Assembly: GCF_001949145.1 (NCBI RefSeq)
Contig: NW_019091529.1
Location: 950,503-1,014,502 of the forward strand
Source: Acanthaster planci
Lineage: Eukaryota > Echinodermata > Asteroidea > Valvatida > Acanthasteridae
Reading direction: 5' to 3'
DNA: 64,000 bases
In this document: in pieces, positions 19,026-34,000 of the stretch
How positions within the stretch are numbered: the first letter of the stretch is position 1
Layout of the letters: every line of letters starts with the position of its first letter
Translations under genes and position numbers: made by a program
Notes under the pieces: model-generated
What the model was told of the DNA's origin: nothing
Databases searched by the model: none
Seen by the model: the letters and a program-made list of their open reading frames with translations, nothing else

Positions 19026-22000
19026 GTAAGCTTTTGAAAGTTGTGTCATATCTGATGTTCAGTAGTTTGATTCACAGGTCACCTGTAGCTTCCCAGCAGG
19101 CATTTTCACACTAATCTAGGGTTGACGCAGTTTTGACACAAGTTTGGAAAAATGGCTTTAGACACAAAACTGTTTAACCCTGCAAAAATCCTGCACCAAT
19201 TCTGCCATCATCCCTGCACCAATTCTGCATCGAGCCCAGCCAAAGACTGATCTTATCTAAGATTGAAATCAACCCATGTCCAGACCAGGGTCAAGATTTT
19301 TCAACGGGTTGAAATTTGTCCAGATTCTAAAATGTTGTGTGAAAAAAGCAGGGTCGAGTTCGCCTCAGGTTGAGCACAATAACAACAACTGTGCTTCACT
19401 GTTTCATGTGCATAATTGTGCAGTAAACCAAATGCAGTGAAGAGGACTGCACAAAAGACCCTGGGTCATTTTGTGCTGACAACCAAATGTGTACACACTG
19501 AACCTGTGCATATTTGTTTTCCATGTAGAAAACACTTGCAAGAGAGTGACTGTGGGCACTTCTGCATGTTTGTGCTGTAAAACCAAAGGAGGGTTAAGGT
19601 GAAAAGGCTTGGCAAGGTGTAGGGAGTACTGAGGCCTAAGCTTACATGTATGCAACCTGAAATAGGATGCAGTGTTCGAGTGTAATGTTTTGCATATGCA
19701 CTTGAATGCTTTCCTTGAATATTAATCGAGAGGTTGCAGATACTGTGAGGTGCAGGAAACTTCACACCAAAGGTTACAGCTTGCAACGTGCCATTTCAAA
19801 ATTACTAGTAATAATAATGAATTTAAAAATGGAGACTCCACATTGTCCTGACAGGATGTAAAAGTACCAAAATCTTCAAAGGGCTTTTAAAAAAAACCCT
19901 CTTTAATAGTTGGGCATTACATGCAGCCAAGGGAATAGGGAGGATTCCAATATGGGTCAGCTCTTCCCTTTAAATTACAAATGCGTCTTAACTTATGAAT
20001 AGCACCTGTACATCTTACAACTTTAGGCTTTTTTGTAAGGGTCATTCTTACCGGAATGTATGTGTGCATTACAATCTCACACCTCTGCTTATGCATGTCA
20101 ATAAGAAAAGTTAATTTTGTGGCCTGCTTACACATGTACCTGTCTTCCAGGAGAAATAGAGAGTTTGCAATCTTTGACCTATTTTTCACAAACATTGATA
20201 TCAAAATTACGAAAACACATCAGTGGGAAAACTGGACAAAACAGAAATGTACATGTATGTCCCTGTATTTAACGTCTATATTTCAGCATATGTGTTGTCC
20301 CTGTAACCTGCAGTAACAAGTACATGTACATGTGTGTATGGGTGGTGGTTCTGTGGGCAGGCCATCACAGCATTTAGGGGGGGGTAGTTTCTTCGGTTAG
20401 GAAAACTATGACAGAGTTGAGGGGAAATTCCTGTGCTGTTGCCTGTAAGTTTTCAGTCCTAACAAAATTGGTGTAATGATCAGGGTACATGTTTTACATA
20501 CACAGCGTGGACATTCCTTTGTTCTCCTGTGGTTAAGGAAACTTGGGGAAAATGTTCCCTTTTCTCCAATTAGAATAACTGTCAAGCTGGATTTTTGAAG
20601 ATTCTCTGGACTGTTCCTTTTCATTTTGCCACAGATAAGCTTGACCCCAAAATGCCTCTGAAACTGTTTTTCAGAGAGGGGAAAACATTGTGTGGACATG
20701 TGCGAGTCCACAGAGTGCCGTCGCGCCCACATTATGTGGACTTCTTTTGTGCAGAGGTCCATACAGTGTATGTATGCCATGCCCTAAAAAACGTTCCTAC
20801 TCATGTGTGTGAGTTTGTTTCTGTATTCATTTGGGGACCCTGAGCAACAGAAGACGATAAGGTCCCTGATTGACAGCGGTTCCCCGATTGACAACTGTAC
20901 AAACAAACGAGGAACAATAGGGGGTCCCCAGCTGCTAGCAAATACACACTTGGGTTTGTGAGTGTGCGTGCATGCAGTCAAGGGCAGATTCAGTACTGAC
21001 ATTTCTTGGTTTCATTTTAAAAATGTAAATTTGTAAATGTCACATTTGATAGTAATGAGGATTCCATCATGAATGGGAAACTTGAGTAATCTAACTTGCC
21101 GTTGATGTGCTTGATTGAAGACTTTGAGACAAGTGAGTGTGTATTGTACGTGTCATGCATTATTGTATTTTTCTCTAATAGATTGGCTTCTTCTTACTTG
21201 GACTGTGCACGCAATTGCCCTACGCTATAATGAATACTGCAGCAAATACAATAGTTGGAAGGTAAAGTGGTGATTGTATTTTGGTTCAATATCAGCTCAG
21301 CTAACATGCATCACAAAGAAGAAGAATTTTTTTGAAATTCTGCCAATACGGTACATGGATTTATACATTACATACCAGTACTACATCACTACTTTATGAA
21401 TATACTGCACCTAATGGTCTTTTTGAAAATTAATTTTCAGTAAAGTGTATGGTACTAAATTTTCGGCATATTGGTGAGTGTGCTCCTTCATAATCTAAGG
21501 TTTATACGTGTACATCCATCCTGTACCTTATGTGAGGTTCACAACACATGACAAGACCTTTTTTATGCTGGTCAAAGGGGCATACTCTTTCCACCTTGAC
21601 CTTCTTTGGGTATGTCTCTGGAAGAATCTTGTCAGTGCAATAATTTGAGAACTACATGACATGCTCTTGGTCCTAAGAAGCCTGTTGCATTTGGAGGTCA
21701 GAATGTGATGGGTTAAGGTCAAAATGGCTTCACCACTCGCTGCCGGTGGCAGTTATTAATGTTGCTGATACTGGGGCGGGATAATTCTCATTTTTTTGTT
21801 TTCAAAATTCTTTAAAAATTCCTATCTTCATTTACTGGACACTTACACCCACAAGAAGGACCGTCTGGTGGCCACTCTAGCCTGACAGACAAAATCTATT
21901 GACGCCCGAGTATTTCAGCCAGGCCTGCAGTCTTGTAAAAAGAGCCTAGATTGGGTGGTGTTATATAACTTTCTTTCGCTCACGAACCTGGAACAGTGCG

Positions 22001-25000
22001 TTGGCCAGATTAGCATGCAGCGGTGCCATGTGGCCCATTGCTGCAGTGGTGGAGCCCTTTTGTCCCTGGAGGTAATCTGCTAGCTCTAAATGCCCCAAAC
22101 TGTGGTATACTGTTTCAAAACAAGGCAGGATTATCTCCACTATTGAGAGTGAAAAATGTCAGTAATGCCCAGCATCCTGGTCTTTTGTTCCGAGTATGTT
22201 TTTTCGTTACTGGGGCCCAGTTCACTTTGTCCGATTTCGGAGACACCAGCCACGCATAAAAAGCATACTGTATGTGTCCGGTACCAGAATCCCAGGCAGG
22301 AAGTGGTTAAAACAATAGAAATCTTCTTTTTGGTTATCACAAATAAATATTTTGTGTTTAAGGCTTTGGCCTGATGGAGTGTACAGGTGTTTAACCACTT
22401 GCTGCCAGGTGGTTTGAAAAATGCAGTGAACACATACAGGCAATTTTCAAGATTTTCAGTTTTCAAAATTCTTAAAAAAGTCATCATTTCATTCAATGGA
22501 TGTTTACACCCACACAAATTCCTGTCTGGTAGCCACTTTAGCCTGACAGACAAAATCTATTGATGCCTGAGTATTTCAGGCAGGCCTACAGCCTTGCAAG
22601 AAGAGCCAGATTGTGCAGTGTTTTATAACTTTCTTTTGTTCGCAAACCTGGCACTTTGCGCTGCTGACCTCTTTTCAATCGGGGCCATATTAGCGTGCAG
22701 TGGTGCTACATGTATGTTGCTCATCGCTGCGTTGATGGAGCGCTTTTGTCCCCGGTGGTAATCTGCTCACTCTAAATGCCCCAAACCGTGGTATACTGTT
22801 TCAAAACAAGGCTGGATTACTTCAGTCTTTGTTCCAAGCACCATCTTTTGTAACAAGGCCCAACTCTTTTTTCTAGTTTTGGGCTCTCCTGCTTCACATA
22901 TAAAGCCTATGTGCTCGAAAACGGGTCCCCCGGCAGCAAGAGGTTAATACATTATTTTTGTTTGGCTTAATGACGTGTATGAGCTTGTCTATATTTTCAT
23001 CACTATCACCCTGAATGTGCATTGCTAAAATGCTAATTATGGATATACATGTATGTGCATTGCATGTCAAAAATAATAACACAGCACACTTTTAAAACGG
23101 CCCATTGTTTTATTATTTAGCAGCATTTGCAAAAACATTTTTCACATGCATTTTTAGAGCAGCTCTCCCTGCTTTGATGCCAGTTACACTGCATTCGGTT
23201 TTCAGAAGACTGTGGATTTAAGTGAAATCTAACTTGTACAAGTAAGTGCACTGGGCGGCAAAGAGACATTACAAAATCTCATCTTCAAAACTTCATTTTT
23301 ATTTACATGTAAAGCATTTCGGTAAGTTTATGTTATACATGTAGATGTACATGTATTTCATAGTGACTTAGTCCTCTAAATGGCTACCATTGAATACAAA
23401 GCCGGGCTTGACGCATTATTCCTGTAAATAGTATGATAAATTATTTACCTATTTTTCCTGATGATCTAAACAGAAACTTATAGTATGGGTTGGAAACAAG
23501 AATCTCTGCCCATCATTTTGCTTCTACCGAAACATTGATGGGCACTTTGACATGACAAATAAGATTTTCTTGGTTCTTAATGGAGGCCATTCATGATCTA
23601 GGGGTTAAGCAAATGAACAGTTCAGGCATCTGTGGTGGGCGCAGGATGGTGCTCCTCCACACAGGATGGTTGTCACTTTACTTCTCGGATAGTGATTTCG
23701 AATTTATCAAATCATTGCCTTGAATTCTCTGATTGATTGGCCCCCAATATTGCCTGATCTGACTTCTATGGATTTTATCTTATTGGGCTATTTAAAAAGT
23801 TTGATTTCACATCTCCAGTAAATCTGAATGACCCTCAGGAGGGAAAAATCTGTGAATTGGCAAAACAGGCCTGTGATTCACTATGCACTTACATGGATGA
23901 TGCACCCATCCCAGCTGTGTATTCAACCAAGTAGTAGCTTGTGGAGGACTACATGCACATGTAATTTTGTCTCATTTCTATCAAACCCTGTGCATTTGCA
24001 TTAGTCAGATTTCACCTACACGCATTAAGGTTTTTCTGTGGAATCATGCTTGAATTACATGTGGTGTAAATGGCACCAAAAGAAGTGGGAAGAATTCCTC
24101 TGAAAGTACACATGAAAAAATAATTCCAAAAATGAGTAAGTTTTAAAATAACACCTTATTTTACATGTACATGTACTTCTGGGAGGCCAATGGAATCCAT
24201 TCACGCCAGATAATGGATTGTTGTCCATTCAGTTTTTACACACTTGTATACATGTACATGTATGTACAGCCACATTTACATAGAAGAACTCATCTTTAAC
24301 CACTTCAGGCTGGGGGCATTTATAAATGTTGATTTTGCGGGGCTGGAGTATTTGGCTTTTTTCATTTTTTTCTGTTTTCAAAATTCTTTAAGAATTCATA
24401 TTTTCATTTACTGGGAACTTACACCGACACAAATGACTGTTTGGTTTCTACTCTAATCTGACAGACAACATCAACCGGTAGTTACACCGCAGTATTTCAG
24501 CCAGACCCGCTGCCTTGTAAAAGAGCCCAGAGTGTGTGGTGTTACTTAATTTTCTTTTGTTCCCGAAACTGGCTCAGTGATGTCTTTTCAATAGGGGTCA
24601 GATTAGCGTGCAGCAGGACAATGTGACTCATCTATGCGGTGGTGGAGCACTTTTGTCCACAGTGGTAATCCGCTTGCACTGAATACCACAAATGGTGGTT
24701 TACTGTTTCAAAAAAGATGCTGGATTATCTGTGCTATTGATAGTGAGAAAATGTTGGTAATTCCCAGCAGCCAGGTCTTTTACGATAGAGGGTTTGCAGA
24801 TACACCATATGGAAATATCTCTTTGAGCAGAGTTTGCCCTTAACTTTTTTTTTCACTTGCCAGCTGGACCAGCAGTGATGGCTTTTAACTAGTCCACCAG
24901 CATTTTCACTAGTCCGCGTCTCCCCCCAAATTTCAACATTCTTGTTTGCATTAGTGTTTTCTGCTCCAACGTCATGCATAACAGTGTGCACTTGGTGCTG

Positions 25001-28000
25001 ACTGTTGTTTAATTGTTGATGAGTAATCATAAATGGCCACGGGAATTATGAATTTCCAGAGTATAATCTACTCAAGCAAATTAACACACAAAGTGGTTAC
25101 CTGCTAAAAATAGTTTGTTTTATTCACAATCCAAGAGACAGAATAAAAAATATCATTATGAACTGTTTATGTACATGTACGTTTATGCAGTATCACATGT
25201 ACATGCACATGCACGCCCGGCAAAATGTACATACAGTACATGTTCGTTCTAGACTGACGGTACAGTACCCGTGGGGTGCATTCTACCAAATGGTTGTATT
25301 TCTGCTTGTAAGCTCATTAACATTCTGTGATCCCACAGGGTGTTTACAATAAGACATGCCATTATCAGGAGGTATCATAAAAATATTTTTATAAATCCCA
25401 AATTTGGGACTGATTTGGCACTTTCAAAAGTGGCAGAGGCTACATTCAGAGCTGAGCACATAGTTTTACTACTGTTTTGGAGGTCTCTTCGGAGAAAGGC
25501 CAATAAAAAAAATTTGTGGCTAACCCCCATAAAATTGTAACAAAAAGTGATCTTCTGGCCACAATCTTGAATTTCCAGTGTAAAAAAAGAGGTTAACCTC
25601 TTCCCAAGAGTCAATAGGTAGTGCTATTTCGGTCTGATTTTGCAATGTTTTCTATGGGCGCGTACATGTACATGTATTTGGTGTAGTGCAACTTGTAGTG
25701 CACAAACCAAACACGAAATCACAACCGTGACATCGCTGGAGTCACAACTACCTGTGACCAATTTTATTTGGTTCAAATTCCAACAGCAGCTATACGGTGT
25801 GCATCACCATCAACTATTTTGCCGCTTATTTCAGAATATTGTTTTACGAGACCGCTGGACTACCCAGACAAGAGCTTTCGCTCAACCGCTGTGGTTTTTA
25901 TTCGAATTTGGCTAACGGACCAGCGTTAAGGTCGAACGCTGCTTTGAGTACATGTATGTGTGGTTCTGAAAAGAACCGGTTTAAAACTCGACTTTTCGGA
26001 CAGTGAGTGCTCTGTCCGTCTTCAGGACTGATGCTATCCAACTGTGCTGCTGCTTATATGCTGGGGGTGCTCACTGAGGTGTGGGAATTGGGATCCAAGC
26101 CATTTGGGTACTGGAGCTTGAAGGCGGGAAAAGTGTTGAGAGCTGCTGTGGCTGTTCACTGGTGCATGTCAGTTGGTGTTGGGCTGGAGACTTCGCTCTA
26201 CGGAGAGCAGATCTTGTCAACGGTCAAGAATTACAAGCGCCTTTCCACCAAGTGTTCGAGATTCATCAACAACTTAACCTTCCTCAAGTGCTGCCATGAC
26301 TCCAACCTTGTGCCACCGAGCCTCCATCTTCATGACCCTGTGCGCAACACCAAGTCCCAAGACATCCTCAGGAAATCCAGCTTCATCTTGCTCCATCTCT
26401 CATCTCCTCCACCAGATCCACGCTGGCCTCACTAGACAAACAGATCGCTGCCATTCACAGTGAGCTAGCCACCACAATGTCTGCTGAAGACTTCAACAAG
26501 TTCCAGTGACTAACCAAGACCAGCTGTCGTCACACCTTCAAAAGAATCTGCTGCCACCAAACCAAGAAGTTCAGGAACCTCTAACGAAACAATGCGGTGG
26601 GGAATTGGACAAGGGGATCATCTATATACCCATGTCCCGCACCCCACAATCTCAGCACAAGACCAGAGCCGATAGGATTTTGTATATCATCAGACCCTAC
26701 GCACACCAAACCCCATCTCCGTTCACAAGCCGCTTTCACAAAACAAGCAGGAGTCAACCTCAGTCAACGCACATGTACATCGTAAGCTGTCGGAAACTGA
26801 AACCAAGGTTCTCGCATTGGGCAAAAACTTTGCCCAGGTACCCAAGTCCCTGCCAGCAGAAGAAGTGATCCAAGTTACTGAACTAGCCTTACGACACCTC
26901 GCCAAATCCATCGTTGATGATGTCCGTCTACAAGTAAGCCAAGCACTCATGAACCTGAAACCTGCCAAGGCCAACATTTCTAGACAAGAGCACTCGGCCC
27001 TCATCGAGCTTTGTTGGGATGAGTCAATACACATCCTAACTGCCATCAAAGGCAATGCCACTGTCATCATTGACTGGTCCAACTACAACAGCAAGGTGTG
27101 GAACATCCTTGAATCGGGCTCATATCGCCCCCTCCCCAAGGATCCCACACCATCCATACAAAAGAGTTTGAACAGCAAGCTTCTCCCTGTGCAGCAGTCA
27201 GGAAACATTTCCATGGCCCTGCACCGTCAACTCCTTGCTTCCAGCTCCAGATGCTCTCGCTTCTTCGGTCAGCCCCAAATCCACAAACCTGACACCCCCC
27301 TGCGTCCCGTTGTGGCATGATGGCATGGTCCTACGTACAACATCGCCAAGCACCTAGCCAAGATTCTGCTCCCACTGCTAATCAACACGGAGCACTACAT
27401 CAAGAATTCAGAGCAGTTCGTAAAGTTTATTCAAGACCTCGCCCTGCAACCCAACGACATCATGGTCAGTTTTGGCGTGGTGTCACTCTTCACCAACATC
27501 CCCGCTGCTGACGCCTGCATCATCGCCAGAGAATGCCTAAACCAAGACCCGTCTCTCCTAGAGAGAACAAACCTCACCCTAGCCCAGATCCAAGACTTAC
27601 TTGGCACCTTCCTGGCATCCACCGGCCTCCAGTGGTGAGACAAGTTCTTTGAACAAACCAGCGGAATCTCCATGGGATCACCTATATACCTGGTTCTTGC
27701 TGACCTTTTCATGGAACATGCCATCGCCACAGCTGATTCCCGTCCATGAGTCTGGCTGAGGTACGTCGACGACACATTTGTCATCTGGCCGCACGGCCAG
27801 GAAAAGCTGGATGGTTTCCTCAAGCATCTCAACCAGCTCTGCTCTAAGATCCAGTTCACTATTGATCTGGAAAGAGATGGCGCCATCTCCTTCCTGGATG
27901 TAGAGCTATCCTGATGACCTGATGGCACCCTCTCCCTCAATGTTTACCGGAAACCCACCCACACAGACCGGTACCTCCATCAGTGCTCCTTTCACCACCC

Positions 28001-31000
28001 CAAGATCAAGAACTCTGTCAAAAAACACTACCCTTGTACGCCGGGCATACAATGTTTGTGACCAGCGCAACCTGAACAACGAGCTCCACCACATCTCCAC
28101 AGCACTCCAGCGGGACGGATTCAAGAAGAGCCAAGTCAAGACCCAGCAACCTACACCTCGCCCCAACCATTGGGTCCCATTTACCCTAGGTAAACCCCCC
28201 ACATACAATAGTTCAGTCACCCTCCCATACATAGGTCCAACTTCCCACCAAATCCAGTGCATCCTCAAGAGACAGGGCATCAGAGTGTTCCACACGGCAT
28301 CCAGCAAGATCAGAAACCTCCTGCAACCACACAAGGATAAACAAGACCTCAAGTCTAGACCCGGCGTCTGCAAGATTTCCTGTGAATGCAGTCAAGTGTA
28401 CATCGGAGAGACAGGCAGGGATCTAACCACTAGACTCAACGAACACTGAGCACATGGACAACAGGGAGACTACGAGAAGTCATCTATTGTCAAACATTCA
28501 CATGAGGCAGACCATAATATCAAGTATGAAGCGCATCTCATCACCAGCATCGAGCAATGGCACCCCTGACGTATCTGCAAGGCCATTGAAATCTTCAAGA
28601 ACAAGACGGTCCCCCAAGATATCGCCTACAACATCAGTGATATTTGGCACCCCTAACCTTCAGTGCCACATGGGATACTCCATGTATCCTAGTAACGAAA
28701 GACTGCACTCGTAACAAAAGACCTGCTTGGAATTACCAAAATTTTTTCTCTGTCAGTTGCGGAGATAATCCAGCCTTGTTTTGAAACAGTATACCATGGT
28801 TAGGGGCATTCAGTGGATTACCACCGGGGACAAAAGCGCTCCACTACTGCAGTGAGGAGCCACACACTACCGCTGCACACTAATCTGGCCCCTATTGAAA
28901 AGACATCAGCAGCGCACTGTGCTAGTTTTGGGAACAAAAGAAAATTACATAACATCGCACAATCTGGACTCTTTTTACAAGGCAGCAGGCCTGGCTGAAA
29001 TACTCCAGCGTCAACAGATGTTGTCTGTCAGAATAGAGCAGAACCAGACAGTCCTTCATGCGAGTGTAAGTGTCCAGTAAATGAAGATATGAATTTTAAA
29101 GAATTTTGAAAACAAAAAAATGATGATCATCCCGTCCCAGGATCTTCAACCTTTCAGTCAATATTCAGTCAAAAAAGTCAAAATGAGTGTTAAACTCACA
29201 TATTTTTAACAATTTTCTTCAATGATTTTCTTCAACAATATTCTTCTACTGTTTTACTTCCTTTTTTCCAACACCCCTCCAGTCATTTTTTGGTGTGTTC
29301 CTGTTTTGAGTAGTTTTAGACAATTGATTTTATGCATGCATAAGGTATGTATTATATGAGGTGGCACTGAACATGATCCAGTGGTGAGGGACATGAAATC
29401 AGCCTCCATTCTCCCATTGGGATTTTAAGTAACATTTAAGACTGGCCAAACACTCACTGCTATTCCTAAATACCTTATGAGTCAGAAAGTCAAAAAAAGA
29501 TTAAGAATTCATAGGTTTCCAATGATTCACCAATTTTCACTTCAATTTTTTAAAACACCCCTCTGGTCACGTTTCCTGTAAGTGCCTCTGCAAGCTGGTA
29601 CTTTGTCACTCTCTAAACTAGCTACATGATGGGTTCTCAACCAATAGAAATAGCCAAGGTGTGTTTAAGTGTAATGAATTTGCTGATGTTTTTAGTTAGT
29701 TAGATGCCAGCATGTCTGCCACTTGGGAATGTAAAATACTAAGCAATTTTAAAATCTTTCTTCACAGCTTCAATGAAAGTAGTTTTGTGGCAACTGTGTA
29801 TGGAGCTGGAAATGGGGCCACGGTAGTAGTCAAAAGTAAGTTCTAATCCAAAGCTATACATAAAGAGAACTGTACAGTGCATTCTGCCTGTAATTACTTT
29901 TTTCATTTTCCAATCATGTACATGTAGATGTTTAAATTGCTTACACTTCCATTCATTTCAAATCAACTTGAAACTTTGCAGAAATACATTTATGAACCAT
30001 TGGCATCATTTGACATCAAGTTCAAGTTACATGTACATGTAATTTCTTCTAAACAAACATCTGCTAAATCAGAAAATAGGTCAGACTAAAAGAATGTGTA
30101 AAATATTGTTGTACATTAAAAATATTATATGTTTGAATTCTGGAGATGACTCATAGACTAATCCAAGAAGTTGCAATTACTACAGTGGCACCACACTCAT
30201 TCACATGTTACATATATCCATTGTTTTTCGTGAGCCCTGCCAACAGATAAAAAACTGTAAAACCTTTCTGATGAGCGAGGCATTGATGACCTGCATGGAA
30301 GCATCAATGATGGCTTCTTATCCTGGTCATCAGATTTGTCTGTTCTACGGTTTAGCTTCAGAGCTACCAGTTACATGTATTTTTATGTATTTAATATGTA
30401 TACAAATTGAAAAATGTTAAGGATACAATGTATCTAATTGTCAAAGGCCAATACTTGTTGTTGATTTTTATTCTTATAGTTTTAAAAGTACAGTACATGT
30501 TAAAAAGGGTAAGCCCATTGTTTACTTCTTTTGGTATAAGTTACACTTTATTTAAATGAACGAAATTTCCACCTGTCATATAACAACAATTAATGTTTGC
30601 TTTCAAAGGTGCATTAACTCAGGTTTGATAAGACTGACAGTCAGTGAACAACATGTATTGTATAACAAGTTTGTACAGTTGGGGAAACTGGCTGGATTTG
30701 AAATTTTGAACGTTATAACCTCAAATTCAGTCGAACTTGAATACGTTGAAGCACGTAGGAGCATGTAGATATTTATTTGTAGATATTTATCCATATATAT
30801 GTATATATGAAAACCATTCTTTGGAAGATCTCCCTGGAAATGACAAATTAGGAAAGGAAATCCTTAATGACAAACTACTCACATTTTGCAGCGCAGTAAA
30901 GTTGTCAAGAATTTAAAGATGAACTCTTTTAATACTTGCAGACAGAATATTTTTGGCTGAGAACATGGTGGTTACATGTATGTTGAAGGTCAACACATTA

Positions 31001-34000
31001 TGCCACCCACAAATTTTGCAGATTTGTATGTGTACAAAACCAACGAAGTAATAGATGAGTGTATACAGTACTGGTACATCCATTGACAGAGAATGCCCCA
31101 CAGTTTCCTCTGCAAATAAAGATTACAAGTCTAGTAAGTTTACAAATCCACCAATATACATGTACCATACATTGTTTAAGATTTATATTCAGCTTTGCAA
31201 AGGAGTTCCCTGTGAGGAATAAATGAAAGGAAAAATTGCATTCGGATGTCATTAAAAATAACCTCAAAATATTGTGTGCTGTCTTCCATAATCACTCATG
31301 GTCAAAGAATTGCATCAAGGAAAATCATTTGACAAAAATCTTTGTAATACCATGGTCCATAGATACCTGTAGACAATTTTTATTAGTTGGGATTTGATCA
31401 TGTGATATGCCACAAGCACGCAGTACATTGACAATGTTGCCATGCTACAAGAAATGATGGATGATTGTGATCTTTGCCGGCAGTTGGTGTGTCATGTCCA
31501 CTGCATTGTAATTGCATAACAGTAACGAGTAACATGTGATTGCCGTTGTTTATATGCTTATGTTGTCTCTTCTCATCTGCTCTTCAAACTTGCCAATATT
31601 TTTCTCCAGAATGTTGTGTAAATATTGTCTGAAATTCAACCAGTTAACAAATACCTTGGTGTTTTATGAATCCCAAGTTTCTCTGTAAACCAGTTTGTTA
31701 TCAATCTGAGATTTCTCCCTCTTTCCAAAAGCAACAACAAAACACAACTAAACAAGGGACAGCACAATCAATCTTAACCCCTTGACGGCAGGATATTTTA
31801 CCGCGTCCTGCCTGGCTGCTGGTATTTTTTTCCAATTTTGCTAATGGCAACGGCAGACATGTAGCAAGGTCACCAGGCCTTATCTGCCAAGTTTGCTGGG
31901 TCACACACTGCATGCAGCCCGGCTCTGTTTGGCCACGATTCATGCTGGGGTATTTGGATCCCATCTAACATAATAACCAGGCACCCAGAACTTACCATAC
32001 CCAACACTAACTACCCAATGACGCTCGGCCACAACGAAGCATGCAGCGCCCGCTAAGTTCACAAGGTCTAGGCTTGCCACAGGCGGGCACCGTGGCTCGT
32101 GTTCCAGCTCCCTTGTAGTCCATGCATGCCCAGCATCAATGCCCAGCCCCCACTTGTACATAGAGTGGGCTGCACAAGTTTTTATTTCATCAAATACCCA
32201 GTCAATATTACTCGTAAAATATGCCAATTTTTCATCTTGCGCTATGTACGCACATAATTTTCTTGCATATTTCTAAGTTTTGTTTTTTTGCAAGTTACAG
32301 TGTATATTCAAACCCCCTTTCTGAATGTAATGATACACCTAACACAGCCCCTTCTAACTAAACTTGGAACCATCCCATGAAAATTATCTTCCCCAATTAA
32401 TCTTTCCCATAATTATAAAATAAATAGACACAAGAGAAACACAAGACAATTTCTCAGTTTACTTCTTCTTTTGACGACTTGTTGTTTTGGGTTTTTTTTG
32501 CCTCTTTTCTCATATACATGTATTTACAATAATTCAAACTGAATTTTTGAAATAAAATGACTTTCTCGTAAAAAAACAGGCAAAAAAGGAAAAGAAAAAA
32601 TAGAGTAGTTGCGTTACACGATGTCTTGGAATACAGGTAATTGTACATGAATAATTGATTCAAGTATAATAAACCTTGAAGGAGTTGCCCAAAAATTTCA
32701 TGTACTATTTCATTTACAACATCTGGGAAACAGGAAACATGGCATAAATAAGCAAATGATTCAAGTGTGATAAACCTTGAAAGAAGGAGGAGGGCAAAGT
32801 GCTACTTCACACTTAAATCTAGTCTCTTTTCTTTTACCGTCTCTGTAACAAACATCACATCGTCTGTATGATCTAGCTCATGTTCCACTCAGGGGAATTT
32901 CTACAGCAAAATGTCCTCCTATCAGTCTACTTGGACCAGGAAGACTGGTCAGTCTACCTCTAGATCGATACACTGGCAAATTTGGTGCATGCAACTCTAA
33001 AATTTCAGTCTCCAATATGTGTCTAAATGTCAAAAAACTGTCAGTGCCACCAACTTCCTTATACACAAGATAAGAGTTTACAAGAGCAACATCAAGCAAA
33101 AATAAGAACACTTTCTTATGCCATTTGATTGATTTTCTTACTGAACGGTGCGACGATGCCAGCTGGTCTGCAATGTCCACACCTTTCATCCCCTCGTTGT
33201 AGTTGAGTACACACCTGGGTTTTCCAAAGCGATGCCGTCGCGGTTCCGCTTTCCGGTGTCGGCCATCTCGGCTGTATGCATCGTGGACAGCATACGGACA
33301 TCTTTTTTGTCTTGCCAGACCAAGGCGAGTCAGCCCTGGTCGCAAGAACGGTAAGCAGCATCACCTCTCTCGAGTTTCAAGGAGCACAAGTCCCTGGGCA
33401 TGTCTTGATGATTGCTTCTTACCGTCCCGACGACGTTTGTCTTCTGGTCGTGTGATTTCAGGTACTGTTCGGGGCTGCTGAACCAGTTGTCCAGGAAAAT
33501 GGTGTACCCTTTGCCAAGAAGATTGGCATTCAAGTCAAGTACGATTTTCGTACTTGCCAGTCCAACAGTCTGGTCTGACCGGTGTTCCAGGTGTATCCAG
33601 AGGCAACTCCCGTGCTGTGGCAGACTCGATACACCTTGATGCCAAACCTTGTATGCTTCTTGGGGTTGTACTGCTTGAACTTCAGTCTCCCTTTGAATTT
33701 CCAAAGGGACACGTCGGTAGTAATGTTGCTGGACAAAATGCAGACGGACTTTAACTTCTCGGTCAGTTCGTTTATCACCAGGCGGAGCTTGTAGAGTCAA
33801 TCGGTCTTATCTGCACGGCTGTTATTGATGAAATGCAAATGGGACAGCAAGTCCATAAATCTGTCGCAGGGCATGGTATTAGGGAAAAACGGAGTCTCAA
33901 GTATTGAGACCCTCGTCCAATAGGACTTCAAGTCAGGTTTCAGCATCAGTCCCATGACGATGATCATGGACAGGAACACTGACATCTCGTCTGGTGTTGT

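Noticed and set aside
22140-22553. 137-codon minus-strand frame
   Set aside because: Lies within and across two TTAA MITE copies and is not kept open in the other copies.
25962-25977. Genuine histone gene 3' end
   Set aside because: The stem-loop shape fits on the minus strand, but no histone coding sequence lies upstream at either copy.
26723-28373. Minus-strand frames of 119, 83, 169 and 155 codons
   Set aside because: Antisense shadows of the Penelope-like coding region, which has clear RT and GIY-YIG motifs on the plus strand.
33148-33800. Plus-strand frames inside the piggyBac element
   Set aside because: Antisense to the transposase, which carries the catalytic motifs on the minus strand.
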